From Chlorobaculum tepidum TLS (GTDB taxonomy: Bacteria > Bacteroidota > Chlorobiia > Chlorobiales > Chlorobiaceae), in NCBI RefSeq assembly GCF_000006985.1, contig NC_002932.3:147501-211500 (forward strand): DNA of 64,000 nucleotides, written 5' to 3'. Numbering within the stretch: position 1 is the first letter of the stretch; each line of letters opens with the position of its first letter. The translations under genes and the position numbers were made by a program. The notes beneath the pieces were generated by a model, which worked only from the letters and a program-made list of their open reading frames with translations, was not told the origin of the DNA and made no database searches. Positions 20,353-29,667 of this stretch are shown piece by piece.

Positions 20353-20394
20353 GCCATTACCGGAGCTTACAAGCTCATCGAACGAGTTTTCAAG

Positions 20395-20431
20395 GTCCAT
20401 CATTGGCATGAGCAGTGATGGACTTTTTTTT
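20395..20431 (+). terminator. Intrinsic terminator of the HU gene
   Basis: Perfect arms GTCCATCA (20395-20402) and TGATGGAC (20416-20423) enclose a 13-base loop and are followed by eight T. The T-run ends one base before the accA ribosome-binding site (AAGGAGC), so accA sits directly behind a strong stop. Confidence 0.85.
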
Positions 20432-20447
20432 AAGGAGCAAGCATACT

Positions 20448-21452
20448 ATGGCGGCGAAAGTAGTTCTCGATTTTGAAAAACCCCTTTATGAGCTTGAAGA
20501 GAAGCTCAATGAAATGAGGGTTTACTTGAAAAGCGGCGAGGTCGATTCAATGTCGGAAGGCCGCGCAGGCCTGAAGCGCGAGATCGAATCGCTTGAAGCA
20601 AAGGTCGAATCGCTTCGCAAAACGATCTACAAGAATCTGACCCGCTGGCAGAAGGTGCAGCTGGCCCGGCACCCGGAACGCCCCTATACGCTCGATTACA
20701 TCTACATGATGATGAAGGATTTCGTCGAGCTGTCAGGTGATCGTAACTTTGGCGATGACAAAGCGATCATCGGCGGCTTTGCCCGGCTTGAGGACGAATC
20801 AGCCGGTTTCTCGCAAAGCGTGATGGTCATCGGCCACCAGAAGGGGCGTGACACCAAATCGAACCTTTACCGCAACTTCGGCATGGCGCAGCCCGAGGGC
20901 TACCGCAAGGCGCTGCGTCTCATGAAGCTCGCGGAGAAGTTCCGCAAACCCGTCATCACGCTGATCGATACTCCGGGTGCGTTTCCTGGCATCGAGGCCG
21001 AGGAGCGCGGACAGGCCGAGGCCATTGCTCGCAACCTTTATGAAATGGCTGCTCTGAAAGTGCCGGTCATCTGCGTTATCATCGGCGAAGGGGCCAGCGG
21101 GGGAGCTATCGGCATCGGCGTCGGCGACCGTATTCTCATGGCTGAAAACGCCTGGTACTCGGTCATCTCGCCGGAAAGCTGTTCATCAATTCTCTGGCGG
21201 AGCTGGAACTTCAAGGAGCAGGCCGCAGAAGCGCTCAAGCTCACGGCGGACGATCTGCTCGCTCAGGGCATCATCGACCGGATCGTGACCGAACCTCTCG
21301 GTGGCGCGCATCACAACCCCGAACAGATGGCCTCAACGCTCAAGTCGATTTTGATCGAGGAGTTGCAGGGCTTGCTCACAAAAGATGCTCGTACACTGGT
21401 GGACGAACGAATCGCGAAGTTCTCAGGAATGGGCGTGTGGGAAGAGAGCTGA
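20448..21452 (+). CDS. accA: Acetyl-CoA carboxylase carboxyltransferase, alpha subunit
   Basis: A 334-residue AccA that with AccD transfers carboxyl from biotin to acetyl-CoA. Blocks include [28 protein letters not shown], the oxyanion-loop sequence [20 protein letters not shown] and [16 protein letters not shown] (about residues 217-232), then [15 protein letters not shown] clear AAGGAG site lies 10 bases before the ATG at 20448. accD is not in the window. The gene is divergent from efp-accBC, with hup between, and is closed by terminators at 21480 and 21581. Confidence 0.96.
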
Positions 21453-21479
21453 CCGTTTTTCAAAGCGAAACCCGAAAAG

Positions 21480-21509
21480 CAGTCTCGACTTGTCGGGACT
21501 GTTTTTTTT
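21480..21509 (+). terminator. Terminator after accA
   Basis: CAGTCTCGAC pairs with GTCGGGACTG (one T-G wobble), followed by eight T. Confidence 0.75.
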
Positions 21510-21580
21510 ACGTCATCGTTTTCTTGTTCTGTTCACGCCATTTACCAAGTCCACATCGTCCATCGAAGTTTTGGGCCAAT

Positions 21581-21611
21581 AAAAACCCCCGGCGATGAAC
21601 CGGGGGTTTTT
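21581..21611. terminator. Bidirectional terminator between accA and korB
   Basis: The perfect palindrome AAAAACCCCCGG / CCGGGGGTTTTT with a 7-base loop carries A- and T-runs on both sides, so it can stop transcription from either convergent gene. Confidence 0.9.
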
Positions 21612-21631
21612 GTGCGTATGTCGGATCGTGA

Positions 21632-22660
21632 TCAGTTGATCGTCCAGGTGCTGTTGCCAGCAAGCAGTTCTTCGAGGGTGCCTTCGCCTTTTTCCTGCGC
21701 CTTGTCGATCTGGGCGCTCAGAGCCTGTTCGTAGGTGAAGCGATCCTCCACATAGAAGATACCGAACGGCCTCGGGAGGAACTCCTCGGTGCTGTTCGGA
21801 TCGTCGAAGAAGCGCGACAGGATGTTTGCCTTGATGAGGTCGTTTTCGTCGTGAATCCAGAGGTCATCTTTTGAAACGCCCGATTTTTCGAGGTCAATCA
21901 CCGTTGGTTTGAAACCGTCGAGGTAGATGCCCTTCGAGCCGTTCGCACCGAACACCAGCGGCTGGCCCTGTTCGAGGTAAAGCGTCGTGTCGTCCTTCCG
22001 CTCCTTGTCGCTGAAGGCTCTAAACGCGCCGTCGTTGAAAATCGGGCAGTTCTGGTAAATCTCGACGATCGAGGTGCCTTTGTGGTTGTGGGCGCGCTTG
22101 AAAATCTCCTTCATCAGCTTGCCGTCGCGATCCATGACGCGGGCCACGAAGGTGCCTCCTGCGCCAAGGGTGAGGGCGATGGTGTTGATCGGATAATCCA
22201 CCACGCCGGTCGGAGAGGTGACGGTTCTCAAACCCACTTTCGAGGTCGGCGAGTACTGTCCCTTGGTCAGGCCGTAAATCTCGTTGTTGAACAGCACGAC
22301 GTTGATGTCGAGGTTCCGTCTGACCGTGTGGATGTAATGGTTGCCGCCGATGGAGAGGGCGTCGCCATCGCCGGTGCCGACCCAGACGCTGAGGTCAGGG
22401 CGGGCAACCTTCAGACCGGAAGCCATCGCCATGGCGCGCCCGTGGATGCCGTGCACGCCGTAGGTGTTGATATAGTATGGCAGCCTTGACGAGCAGCCAA
22501 TGCCCGATACCACGACAACCTCTTCGGTTTTCAGGCACAGTTCAGCCATCGCGTTCTTGAGTTGCTGGAGAACCATGAAGTCACCACAGCCGGGGCACCA
22601 TTTCGGTTCCTGGTTCGACGTGAAATCCTTGGCGGTAAGGCAGGTATGTGTATCGGTCAT
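21632..22660 (-). CDS. korB: 2-oxoglutarate:ferredoxin oxidoreductase, beta subunit
   Basis: A 342-residue TPP-binding beta subunit. It has CPGCGDF (Cys22, Cys25) near the N-terminus and GCSSR, cysteines expected to hold the [4Fe-4S] cluster, and the thiamine diphosphate motif [17 protein letters not shown] running into [20 protein letters not shown]. With KorA it carboxylates succinyl-CoA to 2-oxoglutarate using reduced ferredoxin, a key step of the reductive TCA cycle. It starts four bases after the korA stop. The choice of 2-oxoglutarate over pyruvate rests on the two-subunit form and remembered green sulfur gene order, because pyruvate synthase in these bacteria is usually a single long protein. 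Confidence 0.88.
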   Translation of the reverse strand: MTDTHTCLTAKDFTSNQEPKWCPGCGDFMVLQQLKNAMAELCLKTEEVVVVSGIGCSSRLPYYINTYGVHGIHGRAMAMASGLKVARPDLSVWVGTGDGDALSIGGNHYIHTVRRNLDINVVLFNNEIYGLTKGQYSPTSKVGLRTVTSPTGVVDYPINTIALTLGAGGTFVARVMDRDGKLMKEIFKRAHNHKGTSIVEIYQNCPIFNDGAFRAFSDKERKDDTTLYLEQGQPLVFGANGSKGIYLDGFKPTVIDLEKSGVSKDDLWIHDENDLIKANILSRFFDDPNSTEEFLPRPFGIFYVEDRFTYEQALSAQIDKAQEKGEGTLEELLAGNSTWTIN

Positions 22661-22663
22661 GAT

Positions 22664-24547
22664 TCAGAGCTCCTTTAAGATATCGGTGATTTTTTCTTCG
22701 ATTTCCATCTCGTTGAACGGCAGGCCCTGAACCTTGCTGAAGCCGACCGGTTCGATGAGGAACTTGTCCCTGATGAGGCTGAGCAGCTGCCCGCAGTTGT
22801 TTTCGGGAATCAGCACTTTTTTGAAGTTTCCGAGCATCGCGCCGAGATTTTTCGGGAACGGGTTGATATAGCGGAGGTGCGCGTGGGCAACGTCAAGTCC
22901 GCCTTCGCGAGCCTGCTCGACGGCTTTCTTGATGGCGCCATAGGTCGAACCCCAGCCGAGGACGAGCAGATCGCCTTTTTCCGGGCCGTTGTCGATGGTG
23001 AGATCAGGAATAATATCGGCGACCTTTGCAACCTTTTCAGCACGCAATCTGGTCATGAGTGCATGGTTTTCCGGATCGTGCGAAACGTGGCCGGTTTCAT
23101 TCTGCTTTTCGAGACCGCCGATGCGGTGTTCGAGACCAGGTGTGCCGGGGATGCCCCACGGCCTGACGCAGCGCTCGTCGCGCTTGTACGGCAGATACGG
23201 CGGATCGTCGGCTTTGCGCTCTGGCGAGAACATGGGAGTGATCGAGGCCAGCTCGTCCGGCGATGGCACCAGCATCGGCTCAGAGCTGAGTGCGAGGTAG
23301 CCGTCGGTGAGGCAAAGGACAGGAGTCATGTACTCGACGGCGATCTTCGCGGCTTCGTAGGCGGCGTAGAAGCAGTCAACCGGCGACATGGCCGCGATGA
23401 CCGGCATCGGCGCTTCGCCGTGACGTCCGTACATAGCCATGAGCAGATCGGACTGCTCCGGCTTGGTCGGCAGACCGGTGGACGGGCCGCCGCGCATCAC
23501 ATTGATGATCACCAGCGGAAGTTCGAGGATAACCGCCAAACCCATCCCTTCGGTTTTGAGCGCCAGACCGGGGCCGGAGGTGTTGGTGGCGGCAAGCGCA
23601 CCTCCATAGGCCGCGCCGATGCTGGTCAGGATACCGGCTATTTCGTCTTCAGCCTGGAACGTTTTGACGCCCCACTTTTTCAAGCCGGCAAGGGTCTGGA
23701 GAATTTCGGAAGCCGGGGTGATCGGATAGGAGCCGAGAAAGAGTTCCAGTCCAGCCTTTTGGGCGGCAGCGGCAAGACCGATAGCCGAAGCTTCGTTGCC
23801 AGTCACGCGGCGATAAACACCCTTTTTTTTCTGGGCCGGAGGGACACAAAAACGACCATGCTGTGAGAACATTTCGGTTTCATCGCCGAAGTTGTAGCCT
23901 GCCTTGACGGCTTTGATGTTGGCCTCGGCAATGTCCTGTTTATTCTTGAATTTTGACTGCAATGCCTCGATCGTGGTTTCGAGTGGCAGGCTGTAGAGCC
24001 AGTAGAGCACGCCGAGCACGAACATGTTTTTGCAGCGGTCGATGATCTTGGTGCTCAGGCCTGTATCGGCAAGCGCCTGGCGGGTGAGGCTGATTACCGG
24101 AATTTTGAATACGGTATAATCAGTCAGCGTGCCGTCTTCGAGCGGATTGTTGGTTTCACCGTAACCAGCAAGGTTCAGGTTCTTTGCGTCGAACCCGTCG
24201 GTATCAGCAATGATGATGCCACCATGGTGCAGGTTCTTCAGGTTTGCCTTCAGCGCGGCAGCGTTCATGGCGATCATGACATCGAACTTCGCGCCCGGAG
24301 TATAGACGCCGGTTGTGCCAAACTGCAACTGAAAGCCCGATACGCCTGCCACAGTACCGGCAGGAGGTCTGATTTCCGAAGGAAAGTTCGGAAAGGTGTT
24401 CAAATCCGAGCCGTAAACGGCCACCGTGTTGGCGAACTGGGTGCCGGTAAGCTGCATGCCGTCACCGGAGTCACCGGCAAAAAGCACTGACACGTTGGTT
24501 TTTGATATTACCATGTCATTGTTGTTTAAGATTACGGTGTCACTCAT
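22664..24547 (-). CDS. korA: 2-oxoglutarate:ferredoxin oxidoreductase, alpha subunit (gamma-alpha fusion)
   Basis: A 627-residue fused subunit. The N-terminal gamma-type domain (about residues 15-200, with [19 protein letters not shown] and [14 protein letters not shown]) is followed by the alpha pyrimidine-binding domain. That domain contains [33 protein letters not shown] and the [18 protein letters not shown] stretch, then the transketolase-like C-terminal part with [14 protein letters not shown] strong GGAAGAGGGGAT ribosome-binding site precedes the ATG. It forms a two-gene unit with korB for reductive carboxylation. A small cysteine-rich gene lies upstream on the same strand. Confidence 0.9.
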   Translation of the reverse strand: MSDTVILNNNDMVISKTNVSVLFAGDSGDGMQLTGTQFANTVAVYGSDLNTFPNFPSEIRPPAGTVAGVSGFQLQFGTTGVYTPGAKFDVMIAMNAAALKANLKNLHHGGIIIADTDGFDAKNLNLAGYGETNNPLEDGTLTDYTVFKIPVISLTRQALADTGLSTKIIDRCKNMFVLGVLYWLYSLPLETTIEALQSKFKNKQDIAEANIKAVKAGYNFGDETEMFSQHGRFCVPPAQKKKGVYRRVTGNEASAIGLAAAAQKAGLELFLGSYPITPASEILQTLAGLKKWGVKTFQAEDEIAGILTSIGAAYGGALAATNTSGPGLALKTEGMGLAVILELPLVIINVMRGGPSTGLPTKPEQSDLLMAMYGRHGEAPMPVIAAMSPVDCFYAAYEAAKIAVEYMTPVLCLTDGYLALSSEPMLVPSPDELASITPMFSPERKADDPPYLPYKRDERCVRPWGIPGTPGLEHRIGGLEKQNETGHVSHDPENHALMTRLRAEKVAKVADIIPDLTIDNGPEKGDLLVLGWGSTYGAIKKAVEQAREGGLDVAHAHLRYINPFPKNLGAMLGNFKKVLIPENNCGQLLSLIRDKFLIEPVGFSKVQGLPFNEMEIEEKITDILKEL

Positions 24548-24758
24548 GGGTATCCCCTCTTCCTTTTTTCAGAAAAAAGTTTTGGACGGCAAAAAAACTC
24601 CCGCATATGACCTGGTCACAGCAAAGAGATGATGTCGTGGTTGTATGGAGAAATTCTCTTAACGGCGGGTTCGGGCAGACAATACTTAACCCTAGGCAAT
24701 TTTTCGCCTTAACAAAAATATACGGCACGACGGCTGTCGATGCAAGAGTATGCGTGGG

Positions 24759-25022
24759 TTATTCTGCTTTTTTCTTCTCGATCACTATGTTGTGTTCTTT
24801 CAGCCATGCCTGCCACTCCTCTTCCTCCCTGACCGGACACTGGCTGCTCAGATCGCAGATGTCGCAGCGCATCAGGCCGTAAATCTGGTCCATCCAGCAA
24901 CCGTTGGTGCTTTTGGGTACCTCGTTGACATAATTTGGATTGGCCATGGTTTTTCTGACGCCAATATCCATCAGGTCGAGGATGTCTTTCCTCTTTTTCG
25001 AATTTTCGATTCCCCAGCTCAT
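24759..25022 (-). CDS. Small cysteine-rich hypothetical protein
   Basis: An 87-residue protein I do not recognise. It has four cysteines in the pattern C-x10-C-x2-C-x5-C (GCWMDQIYGLMRCDICDLSS followed by QC), which could bind zinc or an iron-sulfur cluster. A charged C-terminal helix, EEEEWQAWLKEHN, ends in a Lys-rich tail. No signal peptide or membrane segment is present. It lies 211 bases upstream of korA on the same strand. The coding call rests on start position, composition and the ordered cysteines. Function is unknown. Confidence 0.6.
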   Translation of the reverse strand: MSWGIENSKKRKDILDLMDIGVRKTMANPNYVNEVPKSTNGCWMDQIYGLMRCDICDLSSQCPVREEEEWQAWLKEHNIVIEKKKAE

Positions 25023-25342
25023 AACATGACTTCCCGTTTGCCGTTGACAGCAAAAGATTTTTTTTTCGCAGGATTTTTTGCAGGATTACGAATAGCTAAC
25101 CAAATAATATAGTGTCTTTTTTTTTAACATCATTATCAAGCCGTGAAATGGCTGGGTTCCCTGCTAAAATTGCTCCTCACAAAATCCGTTGGCATCGAGC
25201 CTGAAAAACCGTAAATTTCGAGCCGAAAACTGCTGCGGTTGGCTCTTTGCCGCGCATCGCAGCTCAACCCACAAGGGTGTCGCAGGATTGCCGTTCATGT
25301 GTTTCCCGATGCCCGCAAGCTACAGATAAGCTACAGATACTT
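25023..25342. other. AT-rich gap between the cysteine-rich gene and alaS
   Basis: No gene is supported, although the alaS frame stays open back to 25247. The gap contains a direct repeat GCAGGATT/GCAGGATT (near 25070-25090), long T-runs, and an 11-base tandem repeat AAGCTACAGAT x2 (25317-25338) directly before the alaS start. A TTGACA occurs near 25043 without an obvious -10. Confidence 0.5.
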
Positions 25343-28000
25343 ATGAATTCAAGAGAGATACGGCAGTCGTTCCTCGATTTTTTTGCAGGCAAGGAGCACC
25401 GCATCGTGCGTTCTGCGCCGGTCATTCCGGCGGAAGACCCGACGCTGCTGTTCACCAATGCCGGTATGAACCAGTTCAAGGACGTGTTTCTCGGCAAGGG
25501 CACGCGGGAGTACACTCGCGCTGCCGACACGCAGAAGTGCATCCGCGCTTCGGGCAAGCACAATGATCTCGAAGATGTCGGTCGCGACACCTATCATCAC
25601 ACTTTTTTCGAGATGCTCGGTAACTGGTCGTTCGGTGACTATTACAAAAAGGAGGCGATCGGCTGGGCGTGGGAGCTGATGACCGAGGTCTGGAAGCTTC
25701 CCAAAGAGCGCCTCTATGCCACGGTTTATCACGACGACGAGGAGAGTTTTAAGCTCTGGCAGAGCGAAACGGACATCGAGCACTCGCACATCCTGAAGTT
25801 CGGCGACAAAGACAACTTCTGGGAGATGGGCGAAACCGGACCGTGCGGCCCCTGCTCGGAAATCCACATCGATCTCACTCCCGACGGTTCGGGCGGCCCG
25901 CTCGTCAACGTTGGCGACCACCGGGTGATCGAGCTCTGGAACCTGGTCTTCATCCAGTACGACCGTCAGGCCGACGGCACTCTTGTGCCGCTACCGCAGA
26001 AGCATGTCGATACCGGCATGGGCTTCGAGCGCGTGGCCGCTGTGCTTCAGGGCAAATCCTCGAACTACGACAGCGACGTCTTCGCGCCGCTTTTCGACCG
26101 TATCACCGAGCTGACCGGTACGGTTTACACCGCCTCGCTCGACAGCCCGTCGGATATCGCCATGCGTGTCATCGCCGACCACTGCCGCACGCTCACCTTC
26201 GCGCTCTCCGACGGCGCGATGCCGGGCAACGAGGGGCGCGGCTACGTGCTGCGCCGCATCCTGCGCCGCGCCGTGCGCTACGCGGGCACGCTCGGCTGCC
26301 ACGAGCCGATCATCTATAAAATGGTCGAGGTGCTGGTGCGCACGATGGGCGACGTCTTTCCGGAGCTGGAGAAGCAGCAGGCGACGGTCGAAAAGATCAT
26401 CCGCGCCGAAGAAGAGAGCTTCCTCGTCACCCTCGGACGCGGCACCGAAATTTTCAACGAGGTGGTCGCAGACATGAAAACGGCCGGAAGCACCACCATC
26501 TCAGGCGCGGACGCTTTCAAGCTGTACGACACCTTCGGCTTCCCGCTTGACCTGACGCGCCTGATGGCCGCCGAAGTTGGCCTCGGCATTGACGAAGCGG
26601 GCTTCGAGCACTGCATGATGGAGCAAAAGACCCGCGCTCGCATGGATCGTAAGGGCAAGATGCAAATGCAGGACGACGGCGGCGAGTGGCAGTGGTTCGC
26701 GCCGGAAGCGCCGACCACTTTTGTCGGCTACGACATGCTCGAAACGGAAGCGACGCTTGTCGCCGCCCGGGTCAGCGGCGACAAGCTTCTCATGGTGCTC
26801 GATCAGACGCCCTTCTACGCCGAAAGCGGCGGTCAGGTTGGCGACCACGGTACGCTCGAAACCGCCGGATACCGCCTCGACGTGACCGATACGCGCAAGG
26901 ATGGCGAGCAGATTGTCCACGTCGTCACCTCGGCGCATGACAAGGTGCGCGACTGCGCCGTTACGCCAGCCGACGTCAGCTTTGACGGCGTGGTTTCCGT
27001 CAAGGCCGCCGTTGACCGCGATCGCCGCGTCGCCACCGAGCGCAACCACACGGCCACGCACCTGCTGCACGCTGCGCTGCGCAAGGTGCTTGGTGAGCAC
27101 GTGCAGCAGAAGGGCTCGCTGGTTACGCCGGAGCGGCTGCGCTTCGACTTCAGCCACTTCTCGAAGGTGAGCGCCGAGGAGCTGGAGCAGGTCGAGCACG
27201 AGGTTAACGCCGAGATTCGCAAAGCGGCCAGCGTCACCAAGCACGCCGACGTGCCCTACGAAGAGGCGCTCGCTCTCGGTGCGCTTGCCTTCTTCGGCGA
27301 CAAGTACGCCGACCGCGTGCGCGTGGTTGAGGTGCCCGGTATCTCAATCGAGCTGTGCGGCGGCACCCACGTCGGCAACATCGGCCAGATCGGCATGGTC
27401 AAGATCGTCAGCGAATCATCGGTCGCCGCCGGCATCCGCCGCATCGAGGCGGTCACGGGCGCGGCTGCCGAAGCGCTGCTCTGGCAGGAGTACCGCGATC
27501 TTCAGGAGATCAAAAATCTGTTGAAGCTCAAGGCAGACGAAGAGGCTGGGCCGAAAATCAAAGAGCTGCTCGAAGAGAAAAAAGCGCTCGACAAGCAGCT
27601 TCAGGAGAGCCGTCTCGCCGGACTGCTCGATCGCTTGGCCGCATCGCTGGCCGGTGGCGAAGAGGTCAACGGATGCCGCATTATGACAGAACGGCTCGAC
27701 GGCGTCAGTGGTGATGAACTCCGCCAGGCGGCAGTGGCGCTTCGCGAGCGGGTGCCGTGCGCGGTCGGACTGCTGTGCGGCGTGGCCGACGGCAAGGTAT
27801 CGCTGGTCGCCTTTGCTTCGGACGAGGCGGTCAAGTCGCTGAAACTCGACGCGGGCAAGCTGGTCAAAGAGGCAGCGGCCTCGGTCAAGGGCGGCGGCGG
27901 CGGAAAGCTTGAACTGGCGACGGCGGGCGGCAAGGAGCCTGCCGGAATCGACAAAGCCATCGAGGTTTTCGTCGCGTCGGTGAAGTCTGCGTTACAGTGA
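25343..28000 (+). CDS. alaS: Alanyl-tRNA synthetase
   Basis: An 885-residue class II synthetase. The catalytic core has [38 protein letters not shown] and [18 protein letters not shown]. The editing domain has the zinc-site motifs HTATHLLH (about residue 570) and [13 protein letters not shown] (about 672). The C-terminal C-Ala domain ends with a glycine-rich stretch ([17 protein letters not shown]). It charges tRNA-Ala and clears mischarged Ser and Gly. The ATG at 25343 gives the family start [14 protein letters not shown]; no Shine-Dalgarno sequence precedes it, and a tandem repeat occupies that spot. Confidence 0.97.
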   Translation: MNSREIRQSFLDFFAGKEHRIVRSAPVIPAEDPTLLFTNAGMNQFKDVFLGKGTREYTRAADTQKCIRASGKHNDLEDVGRDTYHHTFFEMLGNWSFGDYYKKEAIGWAWELMTEVWKLPKERLYATVYHDDEESFKLWQSETDIEHSHILKFGDKDNFWEMGETGPCGPCSEIHIDLTPDGSGGPLVNVGDHRVIELWNLVFIQYDRQADGTLVPLPQKHVDTGMGFERVAAVLQGKSSNYDSDVFAPLFDRITELTGTVYTASLDSPSDIAMRVIADHCRTLTFALSDGAMPGNEGRGYVLRRILRRAVRYAGTLGCHEPIIYKMVEVLVRTMGDVFPELEKQQATVEKIIRAEEESFLVTLGRGTEIFNEVVADMKTAGSTTISGADAFKLYDTFGFPLDLTRLMAAEVGLGIDEAGFEHCMMEQKTRARMDRKGKMQMQDDGGEWQWFAPEAPTTFVGYDMLETEATLVAARVSGDKLLMVLDQTPFYAESGGQVGDHGTLETAGYRLDVTDTRKDGEQIVHVVTSAHDKVRDCAVTPADVSFDGVVSVKAAVDRDRRVATERNHTATHLLHAALRKVLGEHVQQKGSLVTPERLRFDFSHFSKVSAEELEQVEHEVNAEIRKAASVTKHADVPYEEALALGALAFFGDKYADRVRVVEVPGISIELCGGTHVGNIGQIGMVKIVSESSVAAGIRRIEAVTGAAAEALLWQEYRDLQEIKNLLKLKADEEAGPKIKELLEEKKALDKQLQESRLAGLLDRLAASLAGGEEVNGCRIMTERLDGVSGDELRQAAVALRERVPCAVGLLCGVADGKVSLVAFASDEAVKSLKLDAGKLVKEAAASVKGGGGGKLELATAGGKEPAGIDKAIEVFVASVKSALQ

Positions 28001-28025
28001 TGAACGGTTTGAACATGAATGAGTG

Positions 28026-28520
28026 ATGCTGATTTTTGACTGTTTTTTCGGACGATGTGAAAAACCCTCGTGCGATGGTTGCGGCCTGGTGCCCGTCCGC
28101 AATTTGCGGCGTGCGCTCAAGTCGCGCTCGATGAATAAAACCGAGGAGTCGTGCGTCGATCCGGACAACTCCTGGAAAAAAGCGGTGGACGCGACGCTTG
28201 CCGGAAAGTCACCGACGGCGAGCAAGGCATCGGCGAAGCGCAAAAAGCGCCTGCTCGTGCCGCGCGAGGAGATTCCGTGGTTTCCGGTCATCAAGCCGGA
28301 GCTTTGCAACGGCTGCGGCGACTGCAAGGTGCTTTGCAAACCCGGTGTCTTCGAGCTTGGAGAACCCGACCCGACCGGCATTCACCGCCCGAAACTCATC
28401 GTTGCCCACCCCATGAACTGCCTCGTTCTCTGCGACCGCTGCGTTCCCATCTGCACCTCCGGCGCGATTGTCCTGCCAAAGAAAGAGGATTTTGAGAAGT
28501 ATGTGGAGTATCTGGATTAG
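28026..28520 (+). CDS. Ferredoxin-like iron-sulfur protein with cysteine-rich N-terminus
   Basis: A 164-residue protein. The C-terminal half resembles a 4Fe-4S ferredoxin: [16 protein letters not shown] has C-x2-C-x2-C-x3-C spacing, and [12 protein letters not shown] has the unusual C-x3-C-x2-C-x3-C. The N-terminus adds four cysteines (Cys6, 11, 16, 19) and a basic Ser/Lys-rich linker. The start is uncertain: ATG 28026 includes the extra cysteines, while ATG 28131 would remove them; neither has a good ribosome-binding site. It is followed by a shorter paralogue sharing the PREEIPW-type lead-in. It probably transfers electrons; partners are unknown. Confidence 0.7.
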   Translation: MLIFDCFFGRCEKPSCDGCGLVPVRNLRRALKSRSMNKTEESCVDPDNSWKKAVDATLAGKSPTASKASAKRKKRLLVPREEIPWFPVIKPELCNGCGDCKVLCKPGVFELGEPDPTGIHRPKLIVAHPMNCLVLCDRCVPICTSGAIVLPKKEDFEKYVEYLD

Positions 28521-28552
28521 TTGAAAGTTGATAATTGATAATCGGGAGGGGT

Positions 28553-28840
28553 ATGAGGAAACGATTGCTTGCGCCGAGGGAGGAGATTGCGTGGTATCCG
28601 GCTATCGATGCGGACATTTGCAATGGTTGCGAAGCCTGCGCTGAGTTCTGCCGTCCCGGAGTGTTCGCGCCCGGTGCTCCTGAACCGGACGCCGCAGTGG
28701 TGAAACGTCCGAAAATGCAGGTTGCCCATCCCATGAACTGCCTCGTTCTTTGCACCCGCTGCGTGCCCGTCTGCCCCTCCGGCGCGATCACCCTGCCCGA
28801 TCCGCTCGACTTCGAGCGCTTCGTGGAGTATATTGAGTAA
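28553..28840 (+). CDS. Ferredoxin-like iron-sulfur protein, tandem paralogue
   Basis: A 95-residue paralogue of the preceding gene. It has [11 protein letters not shown], then [16 protein letters not shown] (C-x2-C-x2-C-x3-C) and [17 protein letters not shown] (C-x3-C-x2-C-x3-C-P). Both proteins end in a [18 protein letters not shown]-type helix. A clear GGGAGGGG ribosome-binding site precedes the ATG. It is probably a cytoplasmic two-cluster electron carrier. The pair looks like a local duplication in which one copy kept or gained an N-terminal extension. Confidence 0.8.
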   Translation: MRKRLLAPREEIAWYPAIDADICNGCEACAEFCRPGVFAPGAPEPDAAVVKRPKMQVAHPMNCLVLCTRCVPVCPSGAITLPDPLDFERFVEYIE

Positions 28841-28926
28841 TCTCAGCGGCAAGACACTGGCTTTACAGGAGTTGCAACCAGATTCCCAGCAATGTTCTGA
28901 TATGTTCTGGAATATGGTCTTGAGGA

Positions 28927-29667
28927 TTATAACGAAGACTTTTTGAATATGGTATTCGGGATATGAATGATGGCCATCATGATATATTTCCAGAACCACG
29001 GGGTATAAAGCACGTCCTTTTTCTTTTCAATTGCATTGACAATATCGCTGGCGATCTGCTCTGGCTTCGCTAAAAGCATGTCCGGTGCGGAAATGCCTTC
29101 TGTCATAGGTGTTTCGACCATGCCGGGCTTGATGGTCAGCACGTGAACGCCGCTTTTGTGAAGGCGGGCACGAAGTCCCTCGCAGAAGGTCGTAACGGCG
29201 GCCTTTGCTGTTCCATAGACATAGTTGGATGGCCGTCCCCGATCACCCGCAACGGAACTGATCACGGCGATTGTACCATGATGCTGTTGTTCCATGGTGT
29301 TCGCTGTATGGGTAAGTAACGATATCGTGCTCAGGGCATTGGTCTGCAGTTCTTTCAGCGCCAGCTCAGGGTTGGTTTCACACTCTTTTTGATTGCCAAG
29401 AGTGCCGTGGGCAATAAGAACTATGTCGAAAGAGCCTATTGTCGCTTTTGCTTTTTCAAGTACAGTCCGGTGGTTCACTGTGTCGTTCGCATCAAATAGG
29501 GCGGTTTCAACAGCAGATGCTCCTCTGACAAGCAGATCTGAAGCGATGGTCTTCAGGCGCTCTTCATTGCGGGCGAGCAGATAAAACCGATGGCCTTTTG
29601 CAGCAAATTGTTGAGCCGTTGCTTCGGCGATAGCTGATGTTGCGCCGATGATAAGGATATTCTGCAT
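28927..29667 (-). CDS. DprE2-like SDR: polyprenyl-phosphoryl 2-keto-ribose reductase
   Basis: A 246-residue SDR with the cofactor motif IIGATSAIAEATAQQFA at the N-terminus, the NxSxAG-like VISSVAGDRGRP and the catalytic Tyr-x-x-x-Lys in YVYGTAKAAVTTF (about residue 157). It ends in a hydrophobic C-terminal segment (FWKYIMMAIIHIPN), as expected for an enzyme on a lipid-linked sugar. In mycobacteria DprE2 reduces the keto intermediate made by DprE1, giving decaprenyl-phosphoryl-arabinose. Its ATG overlaps the stop of the DprE1-like gene (TAATG), and it is the last gene of a four-gene operon. The function is inferred from family and context. Confidence 0.8.
   Translation of the reverse strand: MQNILIIGATSAIAEATAQQFAAKGHRFYLLARNEERLKTIASDLLVRGASAVETALFDANDTVNHRTVLEKAKATIGSFDIVLIAHGTLGNQKECETNPELALKELQTNALSTISLLTHTANTMEQQHHGTIAVISSVAGDRGRPSNYVYGTAKAAVTTFCEGLRARLHKSGVHVLTIKPGMVETPMTEGISAPDMLLAKPEQIASDIVNAIEKKKDVLYTPWFWKYIMMAIIHIPNTIFKKSSL

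Noticed and set aside
21632-24547. Reading korA/korB as pyruvate:ferredoxin oxidoreductase
   Set aside because: Green sulfur pyruvate synthase is usually one long polypeptide, and the two-subunit fused gamma-alpha plus beta form fits 2-oxoglutarate synthase better; an alignment would settle it.
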